From assembly GCA_009779515.1 (NCBI GenBank), contig WREE01000043.1, positions 1 through 12,945 of the forward strand: a DNA stretch of 12,945 nucleotides, given 5' to 3'. Each line of letters opens with the position of its first letter. The first letter of the stretch is position 1. This document shows positions 1-7,870 of the stretch, piece by piece. The position numbers and the translations under genes are program-made. The notes under the pieces were generated by a model that had not been told where the DNA came from, did not search any database, and saw only the letters and a program-made list of their open reading frames with translations. Source of the DNA: Symbiobacteriaceae bacterium (GTDB lineage: Bacteria > Bacillota > JAAYKD01 > WRDA01).

Positions 1-61
1 AGTTGAAAATAATTATACAACCTACAACAACGGTAATAGCAACCGGTAACGTACGTCTCAT
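1..61 (-). CDS. N-terminus of a membrane or exported protein (partial)
   Basis: A start codon lies 12 bases after the stop of the 275-residue membrane protein, preceded by a purine-rich GGGGATGAGAG stretch that can serve as ribosome site. The 20 visible codons read MRRTLPVAITVVVGCIIIFN: two arginines followed by a hydrophobic run, as expected for an N-terminal membrane anchor or signal sequence. The frame is open to the window edge, so the rest of the protein is outside. The very tight spacing suggests co-translation with the upstream membrane protein and perhaps a joint complex. The family cannot be named from 20 residues. Confidence 0.6.
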   Translation of the reverse strand, partial: MRRTLPVAITVVVGCIIIFN

Positions 62-73
62 ACTCTCATCCCC

Positions 74-901
74 CTAATATAAGCTCATAAGGTCTTGGAT
101 GATCGTGCTGCCAAAGGTAGTGAAGATCATACCCAGGGCGATCATAGCCACCAGCAAGAGCTTACCCATATCTTGTGCGGTGATGGTGGAAATACGGATT
201 CTATCCTGGGACAAGTAAGCCGAGGCGGCAAACAACTCTTCCCCCAGAAGAGTATAGTCGCAACCGGCAAGGAAGTAGGAAGTCTGGGTGGGGTTATCGG
301 TACCAGCGATAGATATAGCGTCGGAACGATAACCTGCCGAGCAGAAGATTAGCGCCTCCGCCATATAATTGCCGAACATCAGATGCGCCGCTACCTGTTC
401 ACGGATGATGATGCCTAAAGTTCCGGTAGCATAGCCAAACTGATCGGTGGTTAGAAAACGCACATCTTCGCGGCGGAAACCCTGGGGGTTACCTGCTTCC
501 ATATAAGCCTGGCTTACCACGCTCTCCACCAGAGGTATAACTTGGGGTGGTCGCATGACGGTGATAATACGGGTATCGTAACGTACCGTCGCTGCGGCTA
601 CATAACCGAGAATAGCTAAGGAAGCAAAGGTTCTCGGGGTCATAGCCTCCATACCTGTATTGTAGAGCAAAGGTCTGCCCATCTCCGTGCAACGTCCGAT
701 GGCTTCGTCGATAGCGTCCAAACCAGCGATACGTCTTAGTTTACGCAATTCATCCCCGGAGCGAGACTTATTGATCCAATAAGCATTACATGCTGCGTAA
801 TAGATTACAAAGAGAAAGGTAACAAGCCCCATTCTCGTACTGGTGTCGGTTTGCAGCCAGCCACTCAGCATATTTTTCATGGTTTCTTGTAAAGCTACCA
901 T
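74..901 (-). CDS. Membrane protein with N- and C-terminal anchors (DUF6754-like)
   Basis: This 275-residue protein has a hydrophobic segment near residues 24-43 and another near residues 247-268, with a mainly soluble middle of about 200 residues. After the first anchor comes a charged stretch (about 45-60, KSRSGDELRKLRR) and then a conserved-looking run around residues 60-85 (AGLDAIDEAIGR, TEMGRPLLY). I associate this layout with the uncharacterised family DUF6754 from memory; no search was run. No catalytic motif was recognised. The gene starts 49 bases after the M3 peptidase stop and ends 12 bases before another membrane-protein start, so it is probably the penultimate visible gene of the operon. 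An AAAGGAG ribosome site lies about 13 bases before the ATG, rather far. Internal methionines at residues 8 and 11 are possible alternative starts. Function is unknown. Confidence 0.75.
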   Translation of the reverse strand: MVALQETMKNMLSGWLQTDTSTRMGLVTFLFVIYYAACNAYWINKSRSGDELRKLRRIAGLDAIDEAIGRCTEMGRPLLYNTGMEAMTPRTFASLAILGYVAAATVRYDTRIITVMRPPQVIPLVESVVSQAYMEAGNPQGFRREDVRFLTTDQFGYATGTLGIIIREQVAAHLMFGNYMAEALIFCSAGYRSDAISIAGTDNPTQTSYFLAGCDYTLLGEELFAASAYLSQDRIRISTITAQDMGKLLLVAMIALGMIFTTFGSTIIQDLMSLY

Positions 902-950
902 ATAGTGAATCCAACTCCTTTACTTGAAGTGAATTACCGAAGACACGACT

Positions 951-2735
951 TTATTTCTTGGTCATTTCCAACCAATCGTCCAAACCGGACATCGCCAGAT
1001 CGAGAGCTTCCAACCAGAAGTCGGGTTTGGTTAGGTCGGCGCCAATATGACGCATCGCCAGTTCCTCCGCCGTGCATTGCCCGGCATCTTTGAGCAAGGC
1101 ATTATAAGCCGCTTCGAAGGTATCCTTCGATTTGATAGCATGAGCGTAAATACCACTGGCGAAAAGCAGACCGAAGGTATAAGGATAGTTGTAGAAGGGG
1201 TTCCCTGTGCCATGGAAGTGCTGCTTCGAAGCCCAGAAGGTGGGATGCCAGCGATCCAGAGCATCGCCATGTGCCTCTTTTTGGGCAGCAAGCATCAGCT
1301 CGTTAAGACGTGTTGGGGAAACCTCGCCCTTGGTGCGCTCCTCATAGAAGGAACGCTCGAAGAGGAAGCGGGCGACCTGGTTAACTAACATAAATACACA
1401 ACGATCCAGCTTCTCTTCGATAAGGCTGATACGCTCCTCAGGTGTTTTCGCTGCCTTAATCGCCGCTTCGCTAACCAAGACTTCGGCGAAGAGGGAGGCG
1501 GTCTCAGACAGGGTCGAAGCGTGACCTCTAGCCAGAGATGAGACATCGCGCATCACCCAGGAGTTGTAGGCGTGACCGATCTCATGGGCTAAAGTGACCA
1601 CGCTGCTCATAGTTCCAGAGAAGTTGACGAAAATACGTGATTGCTGCAGCTCCGGGAAACCGCTGCAAAAAGCCGCGTTTCTCTTGCCGGGGCGGTCTTC
1701 GGATTCGATCCAGCGATCTTTAAAGGCGGTGGTAGCCAGCTCCGCCATCATGGGAGAGAGGCTGCCGAAGTTGTTGACGATGAAGTTCGCTGCCTCGTCA
1801 TAACTGAGCATCACCTTTTCCCCACTGACTGAGGCATCCACATCCTGCCAGCCAAAGACTTCAAGTCCCAGAAGCTCCTTCTTGCGCTGCAGAAACGCCA
1901 CCAGACGATGCCGCTTCTGAGCGATGGCTTCGAGAAGACTTTCCAGGGTGGCTTTTTGAATACGGTTGTTGCGCAAAGTCTCGAAGAGGAAATCGTCCCA
2001 ACCTCTGGCCTTATAGAGGCTGAGGCGGAATCCGGACATCTGATTCAACTCGTGGGCAATAACTTCTGAGTTATCATCCCAAACCTTGTCCCAAACATCC
2101 ATGTAGTAAGCGCGTCTCTTAGCGTCCGGATGTGACAGCCTTTGTTGCAGCTGAGCTACCGAGATGCTCTTTTGACCACCATCTTCTTCAACTTCGATGC
2201 TAATGGAACCGGTGACCAAGTTGAAAAGGGCGTTCCAGCCGTGGAAACCGTTAACCGCGAGAAGATTGATTAAGGCTTCCTGATCAGCTGGCAGCATCTC
2301 CTTGGAGCGATTCCGCCGGTCGTTTAAACCCCATGCCATCTCCGCCATCTCAGGCGCCTGCATCAGTTCCTCCCAGTCGGCATCGGACAGAGCTAGCATC
2401 TGGTCGTTGACCAAGGTATTGATAGTGCTGAACACAGCGCTCATCTGACGATTACGCCCTTCCAGGCGGCGCACGGCTTGATTGGCTGTATCCGCCGAGC
2501 CATGACAGCTGATGAAAGCTCGGGCGTGGGAGTTGCGACGGGAAAGTTTTTGCATGGTATCAAGGCGCTTAATCCATGCTTCCACGCCGCTGATCGGGTG
2601 CTTCACTTCCTCCAGAAACTTTTGCAAATCTTGCGACATCTGTTCTACATAGGCTGAGTATTCGGGAGATTCTGGACCACCAGGAAAGAAGATATCCAAA
2701 TCCCAGGTCTGTTTGAGCCCTGACAGCTCGGACAT
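951..2735 (-). CDS. M3 family oligoendopeptidase
   Basis: A 594-residue zinc peptidase of family M3 (thimet/PepF type), normally cytoplasmic and cutting short peptides internally. The zinc motif HEIGH is at residues 384-388, with the third ligand expected to be Glu411 in SETAS. Further on, FHGTGNPFYNYPYTFG (near residues 507-522) matches the His/Tyr-rich substrate loop of the family. Length and motifs fit the clade-3 group of M3 oligoendopeptidases. The start at 2735 is preferred because AAAGGA (2746-2751) lies ten bases upstream. A GTG at 2786 in the same frame would add 17 residues translated from the tandem repeat, which look unnatural. No signal peptide is visible. The gene follows an amidohydrolase by 167 bases and precedes a membrane protein, consistent with an oligopeptide-degradation operon. 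Confidence 0.95.
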   Translation of the reverse strand: MSELSGLKQTWDLDIFFPGGPESPEYSAYVEQMSQDLQKFLEEVKHPISGVEAWIKRLDTMQKLSRRNSHARAFISCHGSADTANQAVRRLEGRNRQMSAVFSTINTLVNDQMLALSDADWEELMQAPEMAEMAWGLNDRRNRSKEMLPADQEALINLLAVNGFHGWNALFNLVTGSISIEVEEDGGQKSISVAQLQQRLSHPDAKRRAYYMDVWDKVWDDNSEVIAHELNQMSGFRLSLYKARGWDDFLFETLRNNRIQKATLESLLEAIAQKRHRLVAFLQRKKELLGLEVFGWQDVDASVSGEKVMLSYDEAANFIVNNFGSLSPMMAELATTAFKDRWIESEDRPGKRNAAFCSGFPELQQSRIFVNFSGTMSSVVTLAHEIGHAYNSWVMRDVSSLARGHASTLSETASLFAEVLVSEAAIKAAKTPEERISLIEEKLDRCVFMLVNQVARFLFERSFYEERTKGEVSPTRLNELMLAAQKEAHGDALDRWHPTFWASKQHFHGTGNPFYNYPYTFGLLFASGIYAHAIKSKDTFEAAYNALLKDAGQCTAEELAMRHIGADLTKPDFWLEALDLAMSGLDDWLEMTKK

Positions 2736-2745
2736 AAAACCAACA

Positions 2746-2751
2746 TCCTTT
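2746..2751 (-). promoter_or_regulatory. Ribosome binding site of the M3 peptidase
   Basis: AAAGGA on the minus strand, ten bases before the ATG at 2735. It decides the start over the upstream in-frame GTG at 2786, which lies within a tandem repeat. Confidence 0.6.
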
Positions 2752-2754
2752 CTA

Positions 2755-2802
2755 TCTGTTTTTCTTCCACTCTGTTTTTCTTCCACTCTGTTTTTCTTCC
2801 AC
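2755..2802. repeat. Three perfect tandem copies of a 16-bp unit
   Basis: The plus-strand unit TCTGTTTTTCTTCCAC occurs at 2755-2770, 2771-2786 and 2787-2802 without mismatch. On the mRNA strand of the M3 peptidase gene it reads GTGGAAGAAAAACAGA and ends three bases before the AAAGGA ribosome site. Each copy carries one GGA. The 16-base unit is not a multiple of three, so copy-number change would alter leader length and spacing without keeping the upstream frame. Confidence 0.95.
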
Positions 2803-2833
2803 TTTGAGTTATCCCATCAAAACTCTCAGACGC

Positions 2834-2869
2834 GCCGGCTTTCCGGCTACAGCTGCCCCTGGCTGGGGC
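2834..2869. other. Two adjacent GC-rich hairpins in the gap before the M3 gene
   Basis: GCCGG-CTTT-CCGGC (2834-2847) and GCCCC-TGGCT-GGGGC (2855-2869) are perfect five-base-pair stems in the 167-base gap between the amidohydrolase and the M3 peptidase. Neither is followed by a T run in the direction of transcription, so they are more likely mRNA stabilising or processing elements, or weak attenuators, than a terminator. Their role is inferred only. Confidence 0.35.
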
Positions 2870-2902
2870 TAGGGGAAGGAAATAGCGGCGCTGTCCACAT
2901 GG

Positions 2903-4150
2903 CTAGGCGATACCGATCTTGTCCTTGGCTATCTTGCCGTCAACCATGACGACGAGGATCTTGCTCTGGTCGAGGAGAATCTTGATATCCTCCAGAGGAT
3001 TACCGTCGACAATAACGAGATCAGCGAACTTGCCTGCCTGCAAATAGCCGACCCCCGGCATCTCAAAGGCATCGGCTGCGGCACCTGTAGCAGCACGGAT
3101 AGCTTCCATGGGGCTGAAGCCGCTGCGCTCTACCAAGTAAGCCATCTCCGTGGCGTTATTACCATGCCTGGTGTGGGGCATGGCCGAGTCGGTACCGGCA
3201 ATGACCCGGATGCCGGCTTTTCTAGCGTTGGCTACCGTAGTCCAAAGTTTCTCATCCACCAGCTCATACCAACCTTGCAAGTCCGGTCCGCGCTCCGCCG
3301 GGGTAATATGTTCCAAACCTTTGGCGATACAGCTCATGGTGGGACACATGGAGGTGTTGTTTTTAAGCATCAGCTCAAAGTGACTGTCGTCCAGGAAGTA
3401 GGCATGTTCTAAACAGTCAATACCGGCTTCCAGCGCCCAAGTTACCCCAATGCCACCATGACTGTGAGCGGTAACTTTACGACCGTGATAGTGAGACCAT
3501 TCAATAGCAGACTGCATAACTTCTTTGGTCATTTCCGGGGCGCACTCCCGACGGTACCTACGCACATTCTCCGAGATGGTGATGTTCATTTTGATATGGT
3601 CAACATTCATGTTCAAATTTTTCATCACCGATTGCCGGGCTTGGTCAGGGGTGTCACAAAGAACTTCGGGGACATCCAGCTTGACATAATTAGGGATACT
3701 TTTGCCCCGGTCCATATGACCCCGGGTTGCGGTTAGACCTACGCCAGAAGCCCAAATACGCGGACCCATAAAGTCGCCCCGGTAGATAGCATCGCGTACA
3801 TCAATATCCACATAAAACTCGGTGCCGCAGTTGCGCAGGGTCGTAAAGCCTGCCTGCAGGTCACGGTTGACATTGCGTAGAGCATTGAGAGCAACCCTGC
3901 CCGGAGAAGAGAACCTATCCTGGCGCTCCCGGGGATCGCCACTGGACTGGATATGGACATGGCTGTCGATGAGACCGGGGATAAGCGTCTTGTCGGAAGC
4001 GTCCACCACGGTATATCCCTCGGGTATTGCTATATCCGCCTGCCTGCCTACAGCTTTAATTTTGTTATTTTCCACCAGAGCAATGGCATGCTCCAAGGCG
4101 GGGGATCCAGTCCCGTCGATGAGCAGCTTCACCTTAATCGCTAGCAGCAT
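2903..4150 (-). CDS. Metal-dependent amidohydrolase (prolidase/imidazolonepropionase-like)
   Basis: A 415-residue amidohydrolase-superfamily enzyme. Metal-site residues appear in order: HVH (His64, His66) after the PGLIDSH motif, Lys187 in HIKMN as the probable carboxylated bridging lysine, His229 in AHSHGG, His249 in LEHAYF, and Asp321 in AGTDSAMPH. This pattern is typical of the binuclear branch that includes Xaa-Pro dipeptidases (Sgx9260-like) and enzymes annotated as imidazolonepropionase-like. The small beta-sandwich is formed by the first 55 and last 50 residues. The likely reaction is hydrolysis of a dipeptide, N-acyl amino acid or cyclic amide, but the substrate cannot be read from the sequence. 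No signal peptide is seen, so it is probably cytoplasmic. An excellent AGGAGG lies six bases before the ATG. It is 65 bases downstream of the aspartate kinase gene. Confidence 0.9.
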   Translation of the reverse strand: MLLAIKVKLLIDGTGSPALEHAIALVENNKIKAVGRQADIAIPEGYTVVDASDKTLIPGLIDSHVHIQSSGDPRERQDRFSSPGRVALNALRNVNRDLQAGFTTLRNCGTEFYVDIDVRDAIYRGDFMGPRIWASGVGLTATRGHMDRGKSIPNYVKLDVPEVLCDTPDQARQSVMKNLNMNVDHIKMNITISENVRRYRRECAPEMTKEVMQSAIEWSHYHGRKVTAHSHGGIGVTWALEAGIDCLEHAYFLDDSHFELMLKNNTSMCPTMSCIAKGLEHITPAERGPDLQGWYELVDEKLWTTVANARKAGIRVIAGTDSAMPHTRHGNNATEMAYLVERSGFSPMEAIRAATGAAADAFEMPGVGYLQAGKFADLVIVDGNPLEDIKILLDQSKILVVMVDGKIAKDKIGIA

Positions 4151-4185
4151 AGTTTTCCTCCTTTTACTTATTAGTAGCCCTTGTT

Positions 4186-4203
4186 ACTTTGTGCCCGCAA
4201 AGT
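4186..4203. other. Small hairpin between the aspartate kinase and amidohydrolase genes
   Basis: ACTTTG-TGCCCG-CAAAGT is a perfect six-base-pair stem with a six-base loop in the 65-base gap. No T run follows on the minus strand, so it is not a standard terminator. It may act in mRNA processing or mean nothing. Confidence 0.3.
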
Positions 4204-4215
4204 TTTCCCCTTCCC

Positions 4216-5373
4216 TTAAGGTAGTAGCAGGTCGTGAAGCAAGTTAGCACCTTCCACCGCCTGGGCTACAACCCAGACACTATGGGATATAGCGGTGGTA
4301 TGGCTGTAAAGAATAGGTATACCTGCCTGTTGTAGCGCTTTCCGGCATCTTTCTTCCAAGTCAGGGATCTGGGATATGCCGGTTCCCACCAGGCTAATTT
4401 TGGCGGCGTTGTTGATCAGAGGGTAGTTCACGCCGCTCTGTTGCGCCAGAGCGATAAAGCGCTTATACTCTTTGGCTGCCACCGCCAACAGCGGCTCCTT
4501 GGTCTTAAGGGGGAGGGGAATAATCTCTTCTACAGCCATTCTTTCCTGTAAATCTTTGGAGAGACTCCCCTGCACCAAGTGTTGGTTCTCCTGAAGAGCA
4601 ACCCCGGCAAGCCCTGTTTGTTCCCCACGAGAACAAACTAGGGTGCCGGGGTCGTTGCTGGTAGTCGAACGCACATATAGTTCCATAGTAGGCAGTAAAG
4701 CCGCTGTTTCCACAGCGCGGGGATGCATCACCTTGGCACCTTGATAAGCCATTTCGATACAGTTTTCATAACTCAGTTGACGAATAATGCGAGCATTATT
4801 AATGATGCGCGGGTCGCCGGTCATAATACCATCAACATCGGTAAATATCTCGGTGCGCTCTGCCTGCAGCGCTACCCCTAAGGCTACACCCGAAGTGTCG
4901 CTACTGCCACGCCCCAAGGTGCAGATTTCCCCGGCATCCGTTCCGCCTTGACCCCCTGCAACGATAGGCAGGTAACCCTCTTGCAACAGCCCCAGGAGGT
5001 GATCAGTCCGTATTTCCATGATACGTGCGTCTCCGTAGACGCCGTTGCAGATAATCCCAGCTTGCAAGCCCGAGAGATAAACCGCTTTATGACCTCGCTT
5101 TTGCAAACTGGCTGAGACGACGCACCCTGCCAGAAACTCGCCGCAGACGGCGGCAAAATCCAGTTCTCTCTGCCTGGCATCGGGATTCTCGGCCAGAATC
5201 ATGTCCAGAATGGTATCTGTAGCATAAGGCGCGCCGCGGCGTCCCATGGCTGAGATAACCGCAACCACCTGGTTGCCGGTTGCAAGCTCGGATTCTATTT
5301 TGGCATAAACCTGCTCTCTTACTTCAGGTGCTGAGACTGAGGTGCCTCCAAACTTCTTGACAATAATGCCCAT
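4216..5373 (-). CDS. Aspartate kinase, DapG-like
   Basis: A 385-residue amino-acid kinase that should phosphorylate aspartate to aspartyl-4-phosphate, the first step toward lysine, threonine, methionine and dipicolinate. The kinase domain (about 1-245) shows KKFGGTSV with Lys7, SAMGRRGAPYATD (41-53), CGE with Glu79, LGRGSSD (153-159), FTDVDGIMTGDPR (177-189) and GAKVMHPRAVE (212-222). Comparison from memory with Bacillus DapG shows close agreement at SAMGR-G-PYATD and RST-SND-GTLV. The usual GRGGSD reads GRGSSD. The first regulatory ACT region (about 253-322) is short and poorly recognisable, while the last ACT (about 324-385, KISLVGTG) is clear. Feedback control may therefore differ. AAGGGGG precedes the ATG. 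It sits between peptidase and amidohydrolase genes rather than beside asd or dapA. Confidence 0.93.
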   Translation of the reverse strand: MGIIVKKFGGTSVSAPEVREQVYAKIESELATGNQVVAVISAMGRRGAPYATDTILDMILAENPDARQRELDFAAVCGEFLAGCVVSASLQKRGHKAVYLSGLQAGIICNGVYGDARIMEIRTDHLLGLLQEGYLPIVAGGQGGTDAGEICTLGRGSSDTSGVALGVALQAERTEIFTDVDGIMTGDPRIINNARIIRQLSYENCIEMAYQGAKVMHPRAVETAALLPTMELYVRSTTSNDPGTLVCSRGEQTGLAGVALQENQHLVQGSLSKDLQERMAVEEIIPLPLKTKEPLLAVAAKEYKRFIALAQQSGVNYPLINNAAKISLVGTGISQIPDLEERCRKALQQAGIPILYSHTTAISHSVWVVAQAVEGANLLHDLLLP

Positions 5374-5491
5374 TGTTTTCCCCCTTGGTCAATTTGGTAT
5401 CTACTGAACCTGAAGAAGAAACCCGGTCGCCTGTGTTTATTAATGCCCCTTGTGGCTTTTAAGCATAATGATAAAAACGGCGAAACTTTCG

Positions 5492-7507
5492 TTATACGCC
5501 CATTTTAGTATTAAACCAGTTCATCATTTGCTCCAGACGATCCATACGTAGCGGCGGGAAACCTGCGACCGCTAAGTTATGGCTGGAATTAGGATAACGA
5601 GCCATTTTAGTATCTTTGCCAAGTTTTTTAAGAGCAACAAAAAGCTGTTCCGACTGTTCGGCGGGACAACGGTAATCTTGCTCACAAAACACGAGTAACA
5701 GTGGGGTTACCATATTCTTAGCGTAAGTTAGCGGAGAAATACGCACCATTTCTTCGAAATTAGTCAGGGGATCGTCACCATGCTGGCTCTCACAGAAGGT
5801 GAAGCCAATATCTGAACAGCCGAAGAAGGAGACCCAGTTGGAAATGGAGCGGTCGGTTACAGCTGCCGCAAAGCGATCGGTTTGACCAATAATCCAGTTA
5901 GTCATAAACCCTCCGTAAGAGCCGCCGGTTACCCCCATTTTCAAAGGATCGATATCGGGATGTTGGGCTAAGGTATAGTCTACAGCCTTCATTAAGTCAC
6001 GGTAGTCTCCCTCTCCATACTTGGTGATAACTCCCAGCTGGAAGTCTTGTCCGTATCCCTGACCACCCCGTGGATTTAGATACAGAACATAATAACCGGC
6101 CGAGGCCATCACTTGGAAAGTATGCTGGAAAGCCACCCCATACATATTGGCAGGACCGCCATGAATGGTTAAGATTAGAGGATACTTCTTGCCCTCTTCC
6201 CAATCGACAGGTTTAACCAGCCAACCCTGCAGATCCCAATCTTCGTCTCCTTTACACCAGAACTCTACCGCAGGTGACAAACTTACTTCCTTAAGCCAGG
6301 CGTTGTTCGTGGTAAGCTGTGTTTCCTCACCTGTTTCCAGGTTGAGCATAGAAAATTCGTTGGGAACAAGAGAATCGCTCCAGCCAATAACCATGTGCTT
6401 GGCATCGCTGCTTAAGGACCAACCATAGACAAAGCGGTCTCCCTGAGTAAGCTGCGCTACCTGTCCGTCCAGACCCACCGCATAGAGGTGAGTGCTACCG
6501 TGATGAGCAGAGAAGGAAATAACCTTGTCGCTACCTGGGAGCCAGAAGAGAGAGCTGCTGGAACCGGCGGTGCGCGTCATGTCGGTGTGAACTACTTCAC
6601 CAAACCCCTGGTCGAAGTTGGCGGTGAGGCAACGTGGTTCGCCCCCTGCGGCGTCTACAACCCACAGACGAGATATGGTTCCTCCGCGGTGTTCTCTTTG
6701 GTGTCCCATAAAGGCTATATATTTGCCGTCTGGCGACCAGGCAGGGTTGGAGCAGGGACCGGGGGTATTGGTTAGTTGCTTTGGTTCCCCACCTGTAATA
6801 GGGAAAAGCCATAGATCCGATCCCATAGGAGTGGCTTCCCGGTCTTCTTGGCGGTTGGCTGCCACAGCCAGATACTCTCCACAAGGTGACCAGGTAAAGC
6901 TCTGGTGGGAATAAGATCCGGAAGTGACTTGGGTTACCTTTTGGGTTGCCACATCTAAAACCCAAATATGGGCGTTGCGACCATCCAGGTAACCTTGTCC
7001 ATCAGAGCGGTAACGCAGAGCATCGACTACCAGACCATGCTCCCTTTTATATTTGGCTTCGTCTTCACGTTCCTTAGAAGAAAGCGGTGTAAACATTTTC
7101 TCTAAGGTATCGTTGGGGTGCATACCGGATACAAAAGCGATTTTCGTACCGTCCGGCGACCACACCAAGTTACCTGCCCCGTACCGCATGGTAGTTAGCT
7201 GAACAGCCTCGCCGCCTGCAGCAAAGGGAAGCATCCAGATCTGGTTACTACCTGAGCGGTTGGAGAGAAAAGCCAGGAACTTGCCGCAGGGTGACCAGCG
7301 AGGGTTGGTGTTACGTTGCTTGTCAGCGCCAATCACCCGTGGGGCAGCACTGCCACAGCTGGGCATAAGGTAGAGCTGGGAGCGGTAGTTCATGTCATCT
7401 TTATCAATGACAGTTTTGGTAAAAGCAATTTGTTTACCATCGGGTGAAAGTGCGGGATCCATAATCCACTCAAAAGAGAGGATGTCGGGAATGGTCATTT
7501 TGCGCAT
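5492..7507 (-). CDS. S9 family peptidase (prolyl oligopeptidase/acylaminoacyl-peptidase type)
   Basis: A 671-residue serine peptidase. The N-terminal two thirds contain repeated WSPDG/WSPCG strands of a beta-propeller (for example near residues 70, 115, 205 and 255), which limits access to small peptides. The C-terminal alpha/beta-hydrolase domain begins near residue 430 with the ILTIHGGPANMYG oxyanion region. The triad is Ser530 in GGSYGG, Asp611 in CEQDYRCP and His643 in NSSHNL. It should release dipeptides or N-blocked residues from peptides in the cytoplasm; no signal peptide is visible. AAGGGGG lies eight bases before the ATG. It is the first gene of the tight minus-strand cluster, 118 bases before the aspartate kinase gene, after a 602-base gap. 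Exact specificity (dipeptidyl, acylaminoacyl or prolyl) is uncertain. Confidence 0.95.
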   Translation of the reverse strand: MRKMTIPDILSFEWIMDPALSPDGKQIAFTKTVIDKDDMNYRSQLYLMPSCGSAAPRVIGADKQRNTNPRWSPCGKFLAFLSNRSGSNQIWMLPFAAGGEAVQLTTMRYGAGNLVWSPDGTKIAFVSGMHPNDTLEKMFTPLSSKEREDEAKYKREHGLVVDALRYRSDGQGYLDGRNAHIWVLDVATQKVTQVTSGSYSHQSFTWSPCGEYLAVAANRQEDREATPMGSDLWLFPITGGEPKQLTNTPGPCSNPAWSPDGKYIAFMGHQREHRGGTISRLWVVDAAGGEPRCLTANFDQGFGEVVHTDMTRTAGSSSSLFWLPGSDKVISFSAHHGSTHLYAVGLDGQVAQLTQGDRFVYGWSLSSDAKHMVIGWSDSLVPNEFSMLNLETGEETQLTTNNAWLKEVSLSPAVEFWCKGDEDWDLQGWLVKPVDWEEGKKYPLILTIHGGPANMYGVAFQHTFQVMASAGYYVLYLNPRGGQGYGQDFQLGVITKYGEGDYRDLMKAVDYTLAQHPDIDPLKMGVTGGSYGGFMTNWIIGQTDRFAAAVTDRSISNWVSFFGCSDIGFTFCESQHGDDPLTNFEEMVRISPLTYAKNMVTPLLLVFCEQDYRCPAEQSEQLFVALKKLGKDTKMARYPNSSHNLAVAGFPPLRMDRLEQMMNWFNTKMGV

Positions 7508-7640
7508 TAATAATCCCCCTTATAATTTTCCTGGTTCAGAGAGACATCCGTCCCTCGTGCCCCAAGTTCCTCACCAGCGTTGGTACCGCGTCCTCTTAGC
7601 TTGGTCTACCTTTTTTAAAAACATGCAACTGCATTTTATG

Positions 7641-7654
7641 TGTGTTACTTGGGC
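7641..7654 (+). repeat. Direct repeat copy 1, TGTGTTACTTGGGC
   Basis: This 14-mer recurs with one difference as TGTGTTACCTGGGC at 7783-7796, 142 bases away. A repeated 14-mer in such a short non-coding stretch is unlikely by chance and suggests a protein-binding site or a duplicated or mobile fragment. Confidence 0.6.
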
Positions 7655-7766
7655 TATTTTTCGGCTCTTCGCGCCAGTTTGAGCATAGGCACCTTCCTAG
7701 GTGCTAGATTACCACCTGCCCTTAATCGTTGTTGATGTGGCTTCTGATGGGCATTTCAGCGGTTAT

Positions 7767-7790
7767 GTAACACAAATAAAAATGTGTTAC
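7767..7790. promoter_or_regulatory. Inverted repeat GTAACACA-N8-TGTGTTAC, possible operator
   Basis: Left arm GTAACACA (7767-7774) and right arm TGTGTTAC (7783-7790) are perfect eight-base arms with the A-rich spacer AATAAAAA. The right arm is also the start of direct repeat copy 2, and a third half-site is at 7641. The symmetry suits a dimeric regulator, but a short RNA hairpin or remnant terminal repeat is also possible. The regulator is unknown. Confidence 0.45.
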
Positions 7791-7870
7791 CTGGGCATTC
7801 ATTTTAGGAGGATGCAACAAGGCAGACGATCTTAACGAGGCGTATTTAAGCCTGTCTTTTGACAATTAAA

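Noticed and set aside
95..352. Open frames antisense to the main genes, such as this one and those at 3822-4247 and 6488-6775.
   Set aside because: They lie wholly or mostly inside strongly supported genes on the other strand, lack good ribosome sites, and their translations show no family-like content.
5481..5491. CGAAAGTTTCG followed by CCGTTTTT on the minus strand as a terminator after the S9 gene.
   Set aside because: Only four base pairs can form with a three-base loop, too weak to call a terminator.
7576..7591. TTGGTACCGCG on the plus strand resembles the T-box antiterminator core GGTGGTACCGCG.
   Set aside because: It is on the strand opposite to the S9 gene, no plus-strand gene follows, and no specifier stem or complementary CGTCCC in the proper order was found.
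7807..7837. AGGAGG followed by ATG as a small gene.
   Set aside because: The ATG follows the AGGAGG immediately and the frame closes after seven codons.
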